DNA of 64,000 nucleotides from Flavisolibacter longurius (GCA_014163555.1 JACJGO010000024.1:49325-113324); one strand, 5' to 3'; shown: positions 8,499 to 18,324, counted from the first letter of the stretch. Notes: a model not told the origin generated them from the letters alone. A program made the numbers and translations.

Positions 8499-9113
8499 AT
8501 GCGTAAAACAAAACTTGCATTCGTAACGCTTCTGGCGGGCAGCGCCATCGTCTGGTCCTGCCAATCCGGTACCGAAGCCAAATCCCCGGATGAACCGCTG
8601 GTGCAGGCGGCTTTCTCCAAGGAAGAAGCTGTTAAAAGAGGACAATTCCTGATCCTGGCCGGTGGCTGTAACGATTGTCATTCGCCGAAAAAAATGACTC
8701 CGCACGGCCCTGTTATTGATTCGTCGAAATTGCTTTCCGGTCATCCGGCCGGCTCACCCATGCCGCCCATTTCCGCTTCTGCGCTGCAGCCGGGTAACTG
8801 GGCACTGATGGCACCGGATGCTACTGCTTTCGTTGGCCCGTGGGGAATTTCGTATTCTGCCAACCTTACTTCCGACAGTGCCACCGGTATTGGCGCCTGG
8901 ACCGAACACCAGTTTATTCAAACCATGCGTACCGGTAAACACTTGGGCATGGACAACGGCCGCCCTGTACTGCCGCCAATGCCCTGGGAAGGTGTGGGTA
9001 AGCTTTCCGACGATGACCTGAAGGCCATGCTGGCTTATTTTAAATCGACCACGCCAATCAATAACCGTGTACCCGGTCCCGTTACTCCGGATAAAGTTTC
9101 GGTAGCCAAATAA
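8499..9113 (+). CDS. lipoprotein cytochrome c (single CxxCH)
   Basis: 204 residues. A lipoprotein signal ends at Cys21 (AIVWSC), so the protein should be anchored in the cell envelope. One haem-binding motif is visible, CNDCH at 57-61, and a possible distal Met in LPPMPWEG near residue 165. The length and the central region (NLTSDSATGIGAWTEHQF) resemble the cytochrome c family often found with alcohol or sugar dehydrogenases, but no second CxxCH is present, so it is a monohaem protein. It probably passes electrons to a terminal oxidase. It closes the 7567-9113 gene group and is followed by a strong terminator at 9132. Confidence 0.88.
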   Translation: MRKTKLAFVTLLAGSAIVWSCQSGTEAKSPDEPLVQAAFSKEEAVKRGQFLILAGGCNDCHSPKKMTPHGPVIDSSKLLSGHPAGSPMPPISASALQPGNWALMAPDATAFVGPWGISYSANLTSDSATGIGAWTEHQFIQTMRTGKHLGMDNGRPVLPPMPWEGVGKLSDDDLKAMLAYFKSTTPINNRVPGPVTPDKVSVAK

Positions 9114-9131
9114 TTTCCCGATACAAAAACA

Positions 9132-9162
9132 AAAAAGAGCAGTGATGAACTGCTCTTTTTTT
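9132..9162 (+). terminator. intrinsic terminator after cytochrome c
   Basis: Stem AAAAAGAGCAGT / ACTGCTCTTTTT with a 5-nt loop and a run of T. It lies between convergent genes and may work both ways. Confidence 0.85.
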
Positions 9163-9178
9163 ATGGGTGAAAATGTAA

Positions 9179-9721
9179 TTAGGATCCAGCCTGCGATTCC
9201 TTCTCCAACTTCCTGTTAAAGGCCGCCGAACCGCCTACGGGAATGGAAAGCGATTGCCAGTCCTGGCCTTTTATCCATTTTCCGAGGTAAACGATTTGGC
9301 CCACATGCGAGCAATAATGTGCTACCTGGCGGTTGATGGCATCAATAACAAGCAGGGGTTGTGTGCGAATGGTAATTGTTTTTAGAAGGTCTTCTTCCTG
9401 CAATGCTTCCAAAGCGGAAAGAAAAACTTGCCAGCCCTCTTCCCACTGTTGCAAAAGCGCTGTTTTTGTGGCCGCGCCGTTTTCAAATTCAGCGTCGCGT
9501 TGCCGCCAAGTTTTCTCACCGTCTTCGGTAAGAAAGTTTGTCCAGCGGCTCAGCATATTGCCGTGCAGGTGACGAATGATGATGGCAATGCTGTTATCAC
9601 CGGGACTGGGCTGCACCAGCATTTGTTCGTCGTTCAACTGGGCGAAAGTTTTATCGCCCAGTTCTTTGTATTCTTTCAGGCGTTTTATAACCGATGAAAG
9701 AAAGGTTGTTCCTACTGACAT
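9179..9721 (-). CDS. DinB-like (DUF1572) protein
   Basis: 180 residues, mostly helical. Candidate metal ligands of the DinB fold are seen: His in IIIRHLHGNMLSRW near residue 50 and HYCSHVGQIVYLGKW near residue 140. The domain is a four-helix bundle related to bacillithiol- or mycothiol-dependent transferases; DUF1572 members have no settled function. It is read toward the terminator at 9132 and lies downstream of the gamma-glutamyltransferase gene on the same strand (74 nt apart), so the two may be co-transcribed. A thiol link between the two would be a guess. Confidence 0.8.
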   Translation of the reverse strand: MSVGTTFLSSVIKRLKEYKELGDKTFAQLNDEQMLVQPSPGDNSIAIIIRHLHGNMLSRWTNFLTEDGEKTWRQRDAEFENGAATKTALLQQWEEGWQVFLSALEALQEEDLLKTITIRTQPLLVIDAINRQVAHYCSHVGQIVYLGKWIKGQDWQSLSIPVGGSAAFNRKLEKESQAGS

Positions 9722-9795
9722 GGTTCAAAATTTTTTCAGGATGAATGGAAATGCAGTTTTTATATTGAGCCTTCCTCCACAATGGGCCTTTCCTT

Positions 9796-11508
9796 TTAAA
9801 AACCTGCGGCTGAATCATCTCCGCGGACATCTGCCACCGCTTCAAAGCTTCCATCGGGTAAAACCTTGATGGCTTCCACACGACCGATTGATGAACGCTC
9901 AACAATTTTATAGCCCATTTTCTCCAGCGCCTCTCTCACTTCTTTTGGAAAACCACGTTCTACCGATACATTGTCCGGAAGCCATTGGTGATGAAACTTT
10001 GGCTTGTTAACGGCTTCCTCTGTACTTAATCCAAAATCAAGAATGTTCACCAGGGTTTGAAACACCGATGTTGGAATGGTGGTACCACCGGGTGTGCCAA
10101 CCACCAGGAAAGGTTTCCCGTTTTGCAGTACCACAGTAGGTGTCATTGCGCTGAGCATCCGTTTACCTGGTGCAATGGCATTGGCTTCGCCACCAATAGC
10201 ACCGTACAGGTTTGGTACACCAGGTTTAATGCTGAAGTCATCCATTTCATCATTCAGAATAAAGCCAGCGCCGCCCACAACGGTTCTGCTGCCATACGAA
10301 TTATTGAGTGTGGTTGTTACCGCTACAGCATTTCCGGCGGCATCAATAACGCTCAAGTGCGTGGTTTCTTCACTTTCAGCACGCAGTTGTCCGGGCTTGG
10401 TAGCCGTACTGCTGCCGGCTTCACCGGGTTTATAATCACGCATGCGGTTATTGAGATAAGCCGTATCGGTCAGTATCTTTACTGGCACAGGGTAAAAGTC
10501 GGCGTCACCCATGTGTTCGGCCCTGTCGGCAAAAGCCCTGCGCTCGGCTTCAATCATCAGTTGCACAGCCATAGGGTGGTGAAAACCATAGGTAGTAACC
10601 GGTCGCTCTTCGATCATTTTCATCATCTGGTGCAGCAACACACCGCCACTGCTGGGCATGGGCATGCTGAGCACCGTATATCCTTTATAGCTAAATTGGT
10701 GCGGCTCCCTCCATTTTGCTTTGTAGTTCTTTAAGTCTTCCAGCGTGATGATGCCGCCACCGCGTTTCATTTCTTCAATCACCAGTTGTGCCGTAGTGCC
10801 TTCGTAAAAACCGGCAGCACCGTTGTCGCGTATACGTATTAGCGTATTGGCCAGGTCGGGCTGAAAAAGGGTATCGCCTGCCTGCCAGGGTCTGCCTCTT
10901 TGAAAAGCACTGTTCACGGTATTATACTTTGCCAGGTCATCCTGAATGCCATTTAATCCTGAAGCTTCCCGCTGTGTAATCACAAACCCTTTTTCCGCCA
11001 GGTCAATTGCCGGTTGAATCAGGGTGGCAAAAGGAAGCTTGGCATGTTTCGCCGTTTCAAACAACCCGGCAACGGTACCGGGTACACCGGCCGCCAGGTG
11101 CCCGTTCAGGCTTTTTCCGGCCAAAACATTTCCGTCTGCATCCAGGTACATATCACGACGGGCCAGGGATGGCGCCATTTCGCGGTAATCCAGTGCCAGG
11201 TTTTCGCCACCGGCGGTTCGGGCCACCAGGAAACCGCCACCACCCAGGTTGCCGGCATTGGGATACACCACCGCCAGCGCCAGTTGCGTAGCCACGGCGG
11301 CATCAAACGCATTGCCGCCCAGGCGCATCACTTCAATGCCTACCTTACTTGCCAGCGGGTGTGCCGAAGCCACAGCAGCTTTTTGGGACACTACTTTTTT
11401 GGTGATCGTGTATTGATAGGGATTGATGGATCCATTGGTGCCAACCATGCCTTTGGGTGCAGAGCAGGAAAAGCAAACAATCAGGAAGGAGAAAATAAAT
11501 AGTCGCAT
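9796..11508 (-). CDS. ggt: gamma-glutamyltransferase (lipoprotein)
   Basis: 570 residues. A lipoprotein signal (MRLFIFSFLIVCFSC) anchors the protein in the envelope. The catalytic nucleophile is the Thr in ETTHLSVIDAAGNAVAVT near residue 382, where the precursor cleaves itself into large and small subunits. The other family motifs are present: RLGGNAFDAAVATQLAL, GNLGGGGF, YREMAP in the large subunit, and NSYGSRTVVGGAGFILNDEM and GTPGGTTIP in the small one. The enzyme transfers or hydrolyses the gamma-glutamyl group of glutathione or other gamma-glutamyl peptides outside the cytoplasm. A -7 element lies 18 nt upstream of the start. Confidence 0.95.
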   Translation of the reverse strand: MRLFIFSFLIVCFSCSAPKGMVGTNGSINPYQYTITKKVVSQKAAVASAHPLASKVGIEVMRLGGNAFDAAVATQLALAVVYPNAGNLGGGGFLVARTAGGENLALDYREMAPSLARRDMYLDADGNVLAGKSLNGHLAAGVPGTVAGLFETAKHAKLPFATLIQPAIDLAEKGFVITQREASGLNGIQDDLAKYNTVNSAFQRGRPWQAGDTLFQPDLANTLIRIRDNGAAGFYEGTTAQLVIEEMKRGGGIITLEDLKNYKAKWREPHQFSYKGYTVLSMPMPSSGGVLLHQMMKMIEERPVTTYGFHHPMAVQLMIEAERRAFADRAEHMGDADFYPVPVKILTDTAYLNNRMRDYKPGEAGSSTATKPGQLRAESEETTHLSVIDAAGNAVAVTTTLNNSYGSRTVVGGAGFILNDEMDDFSIKPGVPNLYGAIGGEANAIAPGKRMLSAMTPTVVLQNGKPFLVVGTPGGTTIPTSVFQTLVNILDFGLSTEEAVNKPKFHHQWLPDNVSVERGFPKEVREALEKMGYKIVERSSIGRVEAIKVLPDGSFEAVADVRGDDSAAGF

Positions 11509-11526
11509 GTGATGATGTTAGTGGTA

Positions 11527-11534
11527 CAAACTTA
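11527..11534 (-). promoter_or_regulatory. candidate -7 element TAAGTTTG
   Basis: Fits TAnnTTTG on the minus strand. The start of transcription would fall about 10 nt before the gamma-glutamyltransferase ATG. No good -33 element at the usual spacing. Confidence 0.4.
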
Positions 11535-11753
11535 GGGATGGTGGATGATTTGCCGCTTTTCAAAATCCGGATGCTTCAATTACAATCCTCAAAAATTAAT
11601 AGTAACTTCCTGTTACTTTCTCCAAAGCAAGAACGCAGTTCCTTTCCCTGAAGACTGTTCCCTGAATATGCCGGCTAAACCAGATATGTTTTTCAGTTGT
11701 TGATTCTGCAAAGCAGCAGCCCTCTATTCTTATACAAACGAAAACCTCAGTTT

Positions 11754-14573
11754 ATGAAGAAACATTACCGCTTTGTTGTTTTGACAGTTTTATCTGTCAT
11801 TAGCTTTTTATTTGTTTTTGCCCAAAATGTAACGGTTCGCGGAACCGTGAAGGATGCAAGCGGGCAGGGACTAGCCGGTGCCTCCGTTACCATTAAGGGC
11901 ACAAGTCAGGGAACGTTGGCAGATAACAGTGGCAATTATTCGCTTTCCGTGCCACCTGGCCGGCACACACTAACGGTATCGTACGTTGGTTTTACTACAC
12001 AGAACGTGGATGTGACCGTTGGACAGAGTGGTGCTGTACAGGATATCATTCTTTCTGGAACGCATGATCTTGGTGTGGTGACCGTAGTGGGCTCCCGCAG
12101 TGCGGCCCGTACCCGTACGGAAACGCCGGTTCCGGTTGATGTCATCCCGCTTTCGCAGGTTGTCAATGAAATTGGCCAGGTGGATCTCAACCAGATCATG
12201 AATTACATTGCACCTTCTTTTCAATCGGCTCGGCAAACCATTTCAGATGGAACGGATCATTTGGACCCGGCACAGTTGCGGGGACTGGGAACTGACCAGG
12301 TGTTGGTGTTGATTAATGGTAAACGGCGGCACCAGTCGGCATTAGTGAATGTAAATGGCACCGTGAACCGTGGCCAGGTGAACACAGACCTTAGCGCCAT
12401 TCCCGCAACGGCCATTGAAAGAGTAGAGATTCTTCGGGATGGGGCATCGGCACAATATGGATCGGATGCCATTGCCGGTGTAATCAATATAGTTTTGAAG
12501 AAACGGACAGGCTTGCTGGAAGCCGGCGCCAGCTATGGTTTTCACCATTCCAGCTATCCAAAAAATTATGCGCTTTATCGCATTCAAGGTAAAACGGATG
12601 ATCCCAATGTTTCCGTAACCGATGGCGAAACCTTTCAGGGTAATCTTGGTTACGGATTCTCCATTGGTCGGGGCTATCTCACCTTAAACGGCGAGTACAT
12701 CAACCGCCAGCCTACCAACCGTACCGGCACGTTTACCGGCGGCATATACCCGAATGTGAACGGACAAAACCGCGACGATTCCATTTTATCGGAAAATAGG
12801 CTGACCCGTAACTTTTTCGATATCCGTGCAGGGAGTTCCGGTTTGAAAAGCGGGGCCTTGTTTTACAATTTTGGTTACCCAGTGGGCGGCAACAGTGAAC
12901 TTTATCTTTTTGGTGGCTACAGTAAAAAGGAAGGCAATTCAGCCGGCTTTTACCGCTATCCCAGAGATATCCCGACCAATGCAACCACCTATGCCAGCAA
13001 TGTGTTTTCCGTATTCCCTGATGGTTTCCTTCCCAATATCGACACCGATATTGAAGATCTTTCCGCATCTATTGGTTTTCGTACGCAGGTAAAAGAATGG
13101 AACCTGGATATCAGCAATACATTTGGCCGTAATACCTTTGATTTTGGCGTCAGCAATTCATTGAATTACTCTCAATTTGCTGTAACCAACAATCCGCAAA
13201 CTTCGTTTGATGCCGGTGGGCTGAAGTTCTGGCAAAACACAGCCAATTTAGATGTGTCACGTCGCTTTGGGGTTCTGCAAGGCCTGAATATAGCCGCAGG
13301 ATTGGAATACCGTGTGGATGCCTTTGGTATTCGCAGTGGTGAAGAAGCATCGTACCGGAATTATGATGTGCCGTCGAGGGCGGCCGCCGGCGCCCAGGTA
13401 TTTCCCGGCTTTTTAAATACCATCGGTGATACCAAAACCCGTAATGCGAAAGCAGTGTATGTGGACCTTGAACAGGACTTATCTACAAAACTTTTGGTAA
13501 CCGGTGCGGTGCGGTTTGAAAATTACAGTGATTTTGGATCTACCCTCAATTACAAATTCAGCAGCCGGTTTAAGGTGTTGGAGGAACTAAACCTCCGGGC
13601 CTCTATCAGTACTGGTTTCCGGGCCCCTTCACAACAGCAGAAATATTATGCAAAAACCAACACGGTGTTTGTTTCGCAAGGTGGAAACCTAGTGCCTGTG
13701 CAGGCGGGTACCTTTACAAACGACAGTCGCCTGGCTCAACTGCTCGGCATCCCGGAACTGCAGGAAGAAACAAGCAGTAATTATTCGTTTGGTGTAACAG
13801 CAAGACCCTTTACCGGCTTCGAGTTTACCCTCGATGCGTACCAGATCAATATTGACAAACGCATCATTCTGACCAATAATTTTAATGGCAACAGCAATGC
13901 GCAGATCAAACAAATTTTGGATACAGAAGGCGCACAAACCGCCAACTTCTTTACCAATGCCATTGATACCCGGGCAAGAGGGCTGGAGGCTGTAGCCACT
14001 TATAATAAAACATTTGCCGGAAAACATGCACTGCGTACGGTACTTGCCGTGAACATAACCGATAATCAGGTTGTGCGAGACCCGGTAACTAAACGGCCGA
14101 TCATTTATGCATCGGATATCCTTGTGAATGGCGGACAATTGGGAAATTATTTTAACCGCGAAGATGAAAGCCGCATTGAAAGGGCCAATCCCAAGGACAA
14201 AATTTCACTGGCCTTTAATTACAAGATTAGCCGTTTGGGTGTGATGCTGCGCTTTGTACGATTTGGTGAAGTCCTGTACCTAGATCCAGGAACTGCGCCG
14301 GTGGCCAATGCATTTAACGGAAACCAGTTGGAAAGTGTTGACCAGACCTTTTCCGCAAAAACGGTAACGGATCTTTCCATCTCATACCAGGTGTTAAAAA
14401 CCCTGACGGCTACAATAGGGGCTAATAACCTGTTTGACGTATACCCTGATGTACAGACGCATAGTGCCAATCAGAGTTCCGGTCGATTTGTTTACAGCCG
14501 GCGGGTGCAGCAAATGGGATTTAACGGCGCTTATTATTTTGGCAGACTGAGCCTGCAATTGCCTACAAATTGA
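11754..14573 (+). CDS. TonB-dependent receptor with carboxypeptidase-like N-terminal domain
   Basis: 939 residues from the ATG at 11754, which starts a signal peptide (KKHYRFVVLTVLSVISFLFVFAQ). Residues about 22-110 form a CarboxypepD_reg-like domain (VRGTVKDASGQGLAGASVTI, VSYVGFTTQNV). The plug domain follows (VLVLINGKRRHQSALVNVNG, ATAIERVEILRDGASAQYGS, AGVINIVLKK), then a long beta-barrel with typical end segments. Such receptors import siderophores, cofactors, peptides or sugars across the outer membrane using TonB energy. It is not SusC-like in context: no SusD partner lies nearby, so this is not a polysaccharide utilisation locus. The substrate is unknown. It is a single-gene unit ended by the terminator at 14597. 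Confidence 0.93.
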   Translation: MKKHYRFVVLTVLSVISFLFVFAQNVTVRGTVKDASGQGLAGASVTIKGTSQGTLADNSGNYSLSVPPGRHTLTVSYVGFTTQNVDVTVGQSGAVQDIILSGTHDLGVVTVVGSRSAARTRTETPVPVDVIPLSQVVNEIGQVDLNQIMNYIAPSFQSARQTISDGTDHLDPAQLRGLGTDQVLVLINGKRRHQSALVNVNGTVNRGQVNTDLSAIPATAIERVEILRDGASAQYGSDAIAGVINIVLKKRTGLLEAGASYGFHHSSYPKNYALYRIQGKTDDPNVSVTDGETFQGNLGYGFSIGRGYLTLNGEYINRQPTNRTGTFTGGIYPNVNGQNRDDSILSENRLTRNFFDIRAGSSGLKSGALFYNFGYPVGGNSELYLFGGYSKKEGNSAGFYRYPRDIPTNATTYASNVFSVFPDGFLPNIDTDIEDLSASIGFRTQVKEWNLDISNTFGRNTFDFGVSNSLNYSQFAVTNNPQTSFDAGGLKFWQNTANLDVSRRFGVLQGLNIAAGLEYRVDAFGIRSGEEASYRNYDVPSRAAAGAQVFPGFLNTIGDTKTRNAKAVYVDLEQDLSTKLLVTGAVRFENYSDFGSTLNYKFSSRFKVLEELNLRASISTGFRAPSQQQKYYAKTNTVFVSQGGNLVPVQAGTFTNDSRLAQLLGIPELQEETSSNYSFGVTARPFTGFEFTLDAYQINIDKRIILTNNFNGNSNAQIKQILDTEGAQTANFFTNAIDTRARGLEAVATYNKTFAGKHALRTVLAVNITDNQVVRDPVTKRPIIYASDILVNGGQLGNYFNREDESRIERANPKDKISLAFNYKISRLGVMLRFVRFGEVLYLDPGTAPVANAFNGNQLESVDQTFSAKTVTDLSISYQVLKTLTATIGANNLFDVYPDVQTHSANQSSGRFVYSRRVQQMGFNGAYYFGRLSLQLPTN

Positions 14574-14596
14574 TTTTTAATTTCCTTCATCTAAGG

Positions 14597-14625
14597 AAAA
14601 CGGCATCTTACCAGGTGCCGTTTTT
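14597..14625 (+). terminator. terminator of the TonB receptor gene
   Basis: AAAACGGCA / TGCCGTTTT stem with T run. Confidence 0.75.
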
Positions 14626-14659
14626 CATTAAAAGCGTGAGCATCTATTTGAAACGGTTG

Positions 14660-14690
14660 AAAAAAGACAATCCCGCCGGATAGCGGGATT
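14660..14690 (-). terminator. minus-strand terminator
   Basis: Perfect stem AATCCCGC / GCGGGATT with a 6-nt loop; the T run (GTCTTTTTT) lies on the minus strand, so it ends the transcript of the 14799-15218 gene. Confidence 0.75.
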
Positions 14691-14798
14691 GCAGGTTATG
14701 GCAGGGATAACGCATGTTATATGCCGAAATAAATCTTCAAGGGTTAAACCTGTTTTCGGGACAGACACTAACGTTTCATGTTGTACGAAAACGGGCTG

Positions 14799-15218
14799 TT
14801 AAAGTTTGCTGATCACAACATCCTGTACGGTACGCACCTGTGGTGTTACTTCATAGGTTTGCGACTTTTTCGATTTTAAACCGGTAACGGAAAAAACCAA
14901 TTTGGATGTAAGATTTTCGTTGTTATCGAGGGCAAACTTTTTCGTGAACGTACGTTTGTCAATTTTTTCCTTGTACAAAACTGTACCATCATCACCCTGG
15001 ATCGTCAGGAGATAAGATTCTGTATTGTCATTGACCATGTCAAACTGAAACTGTACCTGGCTTTTTACGGTACCAGCATACGAAATATTGACAAAGGGAT
15101 CTGTATCTTCCGAAACGCCTTGTGCGGAGGCCGTTGTCAGGTTCATAAAAAGTAGGGCGGCAGCGCCAAACCGAACGAAACTTGCTTTAACTGTTTTGCT
15201 AACGAATTGCTTTTTCAT
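14799..15218 (-). CDS. small secreted protein of unknown function
   Basis: 139 residues. The N-terminal 33 residues look like a long signal peptide (basic start, AALLFMNLTTASAQ). The mature part is beta-rich, acidic to neutral and lacks cysteines (VKSQVQFQFDMVNDNTESYL, YKEKIDKRTFTKKF, NLTSKLVFSVTGLKSKKSQ). It has an immunoglobulin-like look with a strand pattern, but no family is recognised. The gene is monocistronic: a wide upstream gap, its own terminator, and a divergent neighbour. Confidence 0.6.
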   Translation of the reverse strand: MKKQFVSKTVKASFVRFGAAALLFMNLTTASAQGVSEDTDPFVNISYAGTVKSQVQFQFDMVNDNTESYLLTIQGDDGTVLYKEKIDKRTFTKKFALDNNENLTSKLVFSVTGLKSKKSQTYEVTPQVRTVQDVVISKL

Positions 15219-15811
15219 AAGTTTTTACATTTACTGTTTTCGAATATTCCTTTTTCATCGCAACGCCAATCGATAGCAGCAAGCAAATTATTTAGTGCAC
15301 TTGTAAAAGAACTGTTCTGTTTACGGGTGTAAAGGTAGCGGCGTGCCTGAGGAGAATGAAAACCAGATTTGGCACTGCATTACTATCGTAAACTTTCTGT
15401 ACGGTGTTCTGAAACCCTTTGCTGTAGCGGGTTATAGAAACAAATCGCTACAATGTCCAACCACTTTTTTGTGTACAAGCAAGGCTTCGCTTTCCCTTTT
15501 CTATAAACAATTTCTTAACGTTTGATGTTGCGAAAACACCCTTTTTGCCTGCACTGAATGACTTTGGTTTTTCCTGTTAAACCATCGGGCCGATAATCTA
15601 TACGCTGTTTATTGTTGCAATCCTTTTGTGGTAGTTTGCTTTTGTAAAGACTGCAGTTTATTTTGGCGGCGCTTCTGTTATGAAGCAAACAGGTTGCTTT
15701 CTCAAATACCTAAACCGACCGGCGGCAACCGGCCCTCGCTTCGGCGGGGGCTTTGTTTTCAACCGTTGTATCAATTCCGGGGGTAATATTGTTGCTAAAT
15801 TTCCATTCTGA
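15219..15811. other. long intergenic region between divergent genes
   Basis: 593 nt. The left two thirds hold only short open frames without protein character. The right third contains a hairpin with a UUCG-type tetraloop and T-rich tail (15732-15759), described separately, and a 43-codon open frame (15680-15811) whose stop touches the ATG of the next gene. Confidence 0.4.
15640..15760 (+). ncRNA. candidate leader RNA or small RNA ending in a TTCG-loop hairpin
   Basis: The strongest element is the stem GCCCTCGC / GCGGGGGC (15732-15739 / 15744-15751, one G-T pair) closed by TTCG and followed by CTTTGTTTTC, which looks like an intrinsic terminator or attenuator. Just before it CCGG-CGGCAA-CCGG can form a small second hairpin. 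It lies 60 nt ahead of the carboxypeptidase gene. The 5' end is a guess placed near the TGCTTTTG at 15638. No known RNA family was recognised. Confidence 0.35.
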
Positions 15812-18319
15812 ATGCGTTTCTTTTTATCCCTTTCTTTTCTGTTTTTCTCCTCGCTTTGTTTGGCACAACTGCAAACGCCGGAGCAGTTTTTAGGGTATAA
15901 GATCGGCACCCGTTTTACGCCGCATCACCGACTGATGGATTATTACAGGGCAGTGGCTGCAGCCAGTCCGTCAACCGTTAAACTGCAACAGTATGGAACC
16001 ACCAATGAAGGCCGTCCGCTGATTGTAGCTTATGTATCATCGGCTGCCAATCTTTCGAACCTGGAAGCCATTCGAGCCGCCAATTTGCGTATGGTGAATT
16101 CCGGTAAAGCCGCTGATGTCGGCCAACCGGTGATTGTCTGGTTGAGTTACAATGTGCACGGTAATGAGCCGTCTTCTTCGGAGGCAGCCTTGCTTACGTT
16201 GTATGCACTGGCTGACCCTTCAAACCAGATGGCAAAACAATACCTGCAGAACACCGTTGTTGTTATGGATCCCTGCCTCAACCCAGATGGGAGAGACCGT
16301 TATGTGAACTGGTATAATTCTGTGGTAGGAACGCAGTACAATCCGTCGCCAGAAGCACGGGAGCACAACGAACCCTGGCCGAGAGGAAGGGCTAATCATT
16401 ACAATTTTGACCTGAACCGCGATTGGGCCTGGCAAACGCAAACCGAAAGCCGTCACCGTGTAGCGCTGTACAACCAATGGCTGCCGCAGATTCATGTGGA
16501 TTTCCACGAGCAGGGCCCCAATGAACCCTATTATTTTGCGCCGGCCGCAGAGCCGTTTCATGAAGTGATCACCACCTGGCAGCGGGATTTTCAAACTACC
16601 ATTGGCCGTAATCATGCAAAGTATTTTGATGAAAAAGGCTGGTTGTATTTTACCAAGGAACGCTTTGATCTTTTGTACCCTTCTTACGGTGATACCTACC
16701 CGATTTATAATGGTGCAATCGGCATGACGTATGAGCAGGGAGGCATTGGTGCCGGTCTCGGAATGGTCATCGAAAATGGCGATACCTTAACCCTTGTGGA
16801 AAGGGCTTTGCACCATCATACAACCGGTATGAGCACCATTGAAGTGGCCTCAAAGAATGCAGCGAAACTAAAAACGGAATTTGCCCATTATTTTGAAACG
16901 GCCAATGCCGGTGTTGGAGACTACAAATCCTTTGTTCTGAAACCGGGCAAGAACGATTCGACTCGCTTTGTTTCCCTGTTGGAACTGCTGACCCGAAACG
17001 ACATTACATTCTACCCTGCAAAAGCAGCATCAGTAAGGGGCTATAACTATGCAACCAATAAGGAGGAGTCATTCAGCATTGGTGAAAACGACATTTTCAT
17101 CCCCTCTGCACAACCACGAAGCAACCTGGTAAAAGTATTGTTTGAACCGACAACGAAATTATCCGATTCGGCTACCTACGATATCACCGCCTGGTCTTTG
17201 CCTTACGCATATGGCATTCCCACCTACGGGACAAAATCGGCCGTATCGTACAATAAAACTGACGCAAGAATAACGGAGAATAAAAACCGTAATGCAGGCA
17301 TTACCGCCGAACCCTACGCCTATATCATTCCCTGGAATGATGTGCGGTCGGTTAAGCTGGCCGGTGCCCTTTTGCAAAAAGGAATTAAACTGCGGTTTGC
17401 CACCACACCGTTTGCTTCCGGCGGTAAAACCTTTGACCGCGGATCGGTGATTTTGTTGCGAACCGGGAACCAATACAACCCATCGCTTTGGCAAATGGTA
17501 CGGACGGAAGCAGACAGTGCCGATGTACAATTAACGGCTGTCAGCAGCGGTTTTGTGGACAAAGGCCTGGACTTTGGCAGCAGCAGTGTATTGCCGCTGA
17601 AAGCCCGGCGTGTGGCCCTGTTTACCGGCGAGGGCACCAGCAGCCTGGCCGCCGGCGAAGTATGGCATTATTTCGACCAGGTTATCAACTACCCGGTAAC
17701 CCTGATCAATGTGGCCGATGCGGGCCGGATGAACTGGAGCCAATATGATGTGGTGATTATGCCGGATGGCGCCTACCGCTTTCTTGCGGATAAAACGGCT
17801 GCAGATGCTTTTCGCAACTGGATCAGCAGTGGCGGTCATGTAGTGGCGATGGAAGGCGCCGTGGCGCAAATGAGCCGACTCGAGTGGAGCCTGAAAGCAA
17901 AAAAGCGGGACGATGCTGAACCAAAAGACCTCGCGGAATACATAACCCGATACGAGAGCAGGGAACGGGACGCTTTACGCGGCATGACACCGGGATCTAT
18001 CTTCCGGGTGCAATTGGACAATACGCATCCGCTTGCCTTTGGTTATCCTGAGTATTATTATACCCTGAAGCAGGATGCCGCTATCTACGAATTTATCAAA
18101 GAAGGTGGTTGGAACGTTGGTGTGCTTCGCACCGACAAACCGGTTGCCGGATTTGTGGGCACCAACCTGGCCAGCCGCCTGCAAAACGGTTTGCTGTTTG
18201 GTGTGCAGGACATTGGCCGTGGCTCGGTAACTTATCTTGCCGATGATGTGTTGTTCCGAAGTTTTTGGGAAACCGGCAAACTGCTTTTCGCTAACGCTGT
18301 TTTCTTTGTTGGACAATAA
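15812..18319 (+). CDS. secreted M14-family zinc carboxypeptidase
   Basis: 835 residues with signal peptide MRFFLSLSFLFFSSLCLAQ. The M14 domain spans roughly residues 35-370: the zinc motif HGNEPSSSE (His114, Glu117), the substrate-binding region NPDGRDRYVNWYN, the third-ligand region HVDFHEQGPNEPYYF near residue 228, and a downstream EQGGIG. The C-terminal half, about residues 420-830, has a glutamine-amidotransferase-like fold character (VALFTGEGTSSLAAGEVWHYF, YDVVIMPDGAYRF), as found in other large Bacteroidota M14 proteins. It probably trims peptides in the periplasm or outside. It is the first gene of a same-strand run with a PIG-L deacetylase and a symporter. Confidence 0.9.
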   Translation: MRFFLSLSFLFFSSLCLAQLQTPEQFLGYKIGTRFTPHHRLMDYYRAVAAASPSTVKLQQYGTTNEGRPLIVAYVSSAANLSNLEAIRAANLRMVNSGKAADVGQPVIVWLSYNVHGNEPSSSEAALLTLYALADPSNQMAKQYLQNTVVVMDPCLNPDGRDRYVNWYNSVVGTQYNPSPEAREHNEPWPRGRANHYNFDLNRDWAWQTQTESRHRVALYNQWLPQIHVDFHEQGPNEPYYFAPAAEPFHEVITTWQRDFQTTIGRNHAKYFDEKGWLYFTKERFDLLYPSYGDTYPIYNGAIGMTYEQGGIGAGLGMVIENGDTLTLVERALHHHTTGMSTIEVASKNAAKLKTEFAHYFETANAGVGDYKSFVLKPGKNDSTRFVSLLELLTRNDITFYPAKAASVRGYNYATNKEESFSIGENDIFIPSAQPRSNLVKVLFEPTTKLSDSATYDITAWSLPYAYGIPTYGTKSAVSYNKTDARITENKNRNAGITAEPYAYIIPWNDVRSVKLAGALLQKGIKLRFATTPFASGGKTFDRGSVILLRTGNQYNPSLWQMVRTEADSADVQLTAVSSGFVDKGLDFGSSSVLPLKARRVALFTGEGTSSLAAGEVWHYFDQVINYPVTLINVADAGRMNWSQYDVVIMPDGAYRFLADKTAADAFRNWISSGGHVVAMEGAVAQMSRLEWSLKAKKRDDAEPKDLAEYITRYESRERDALRGMTPGSIFRVQLDNTHPLAFGYPEYYYTLKQDAAIYEFIKEGGWNVGVLRTDKPVAGFVGTNLASRLQNGLLFGVQDIGRGSVTYLADDVLFRSFWETGKLLFANAVFFVGQ

Positions 18320-18324
18320 AACGT

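Noticed and set aside
11754..14573. TonB receptor as part of a polysaccharide utilisation locus
   Set aside because: No SusD-like lipoprotein, glycoside hydrolase or hybrid regulator next to it.
15343..15525. 60-codon frame in the 15.3 kb gap
   Set aside because: No start context, no recognisable features, composition like random sequence.
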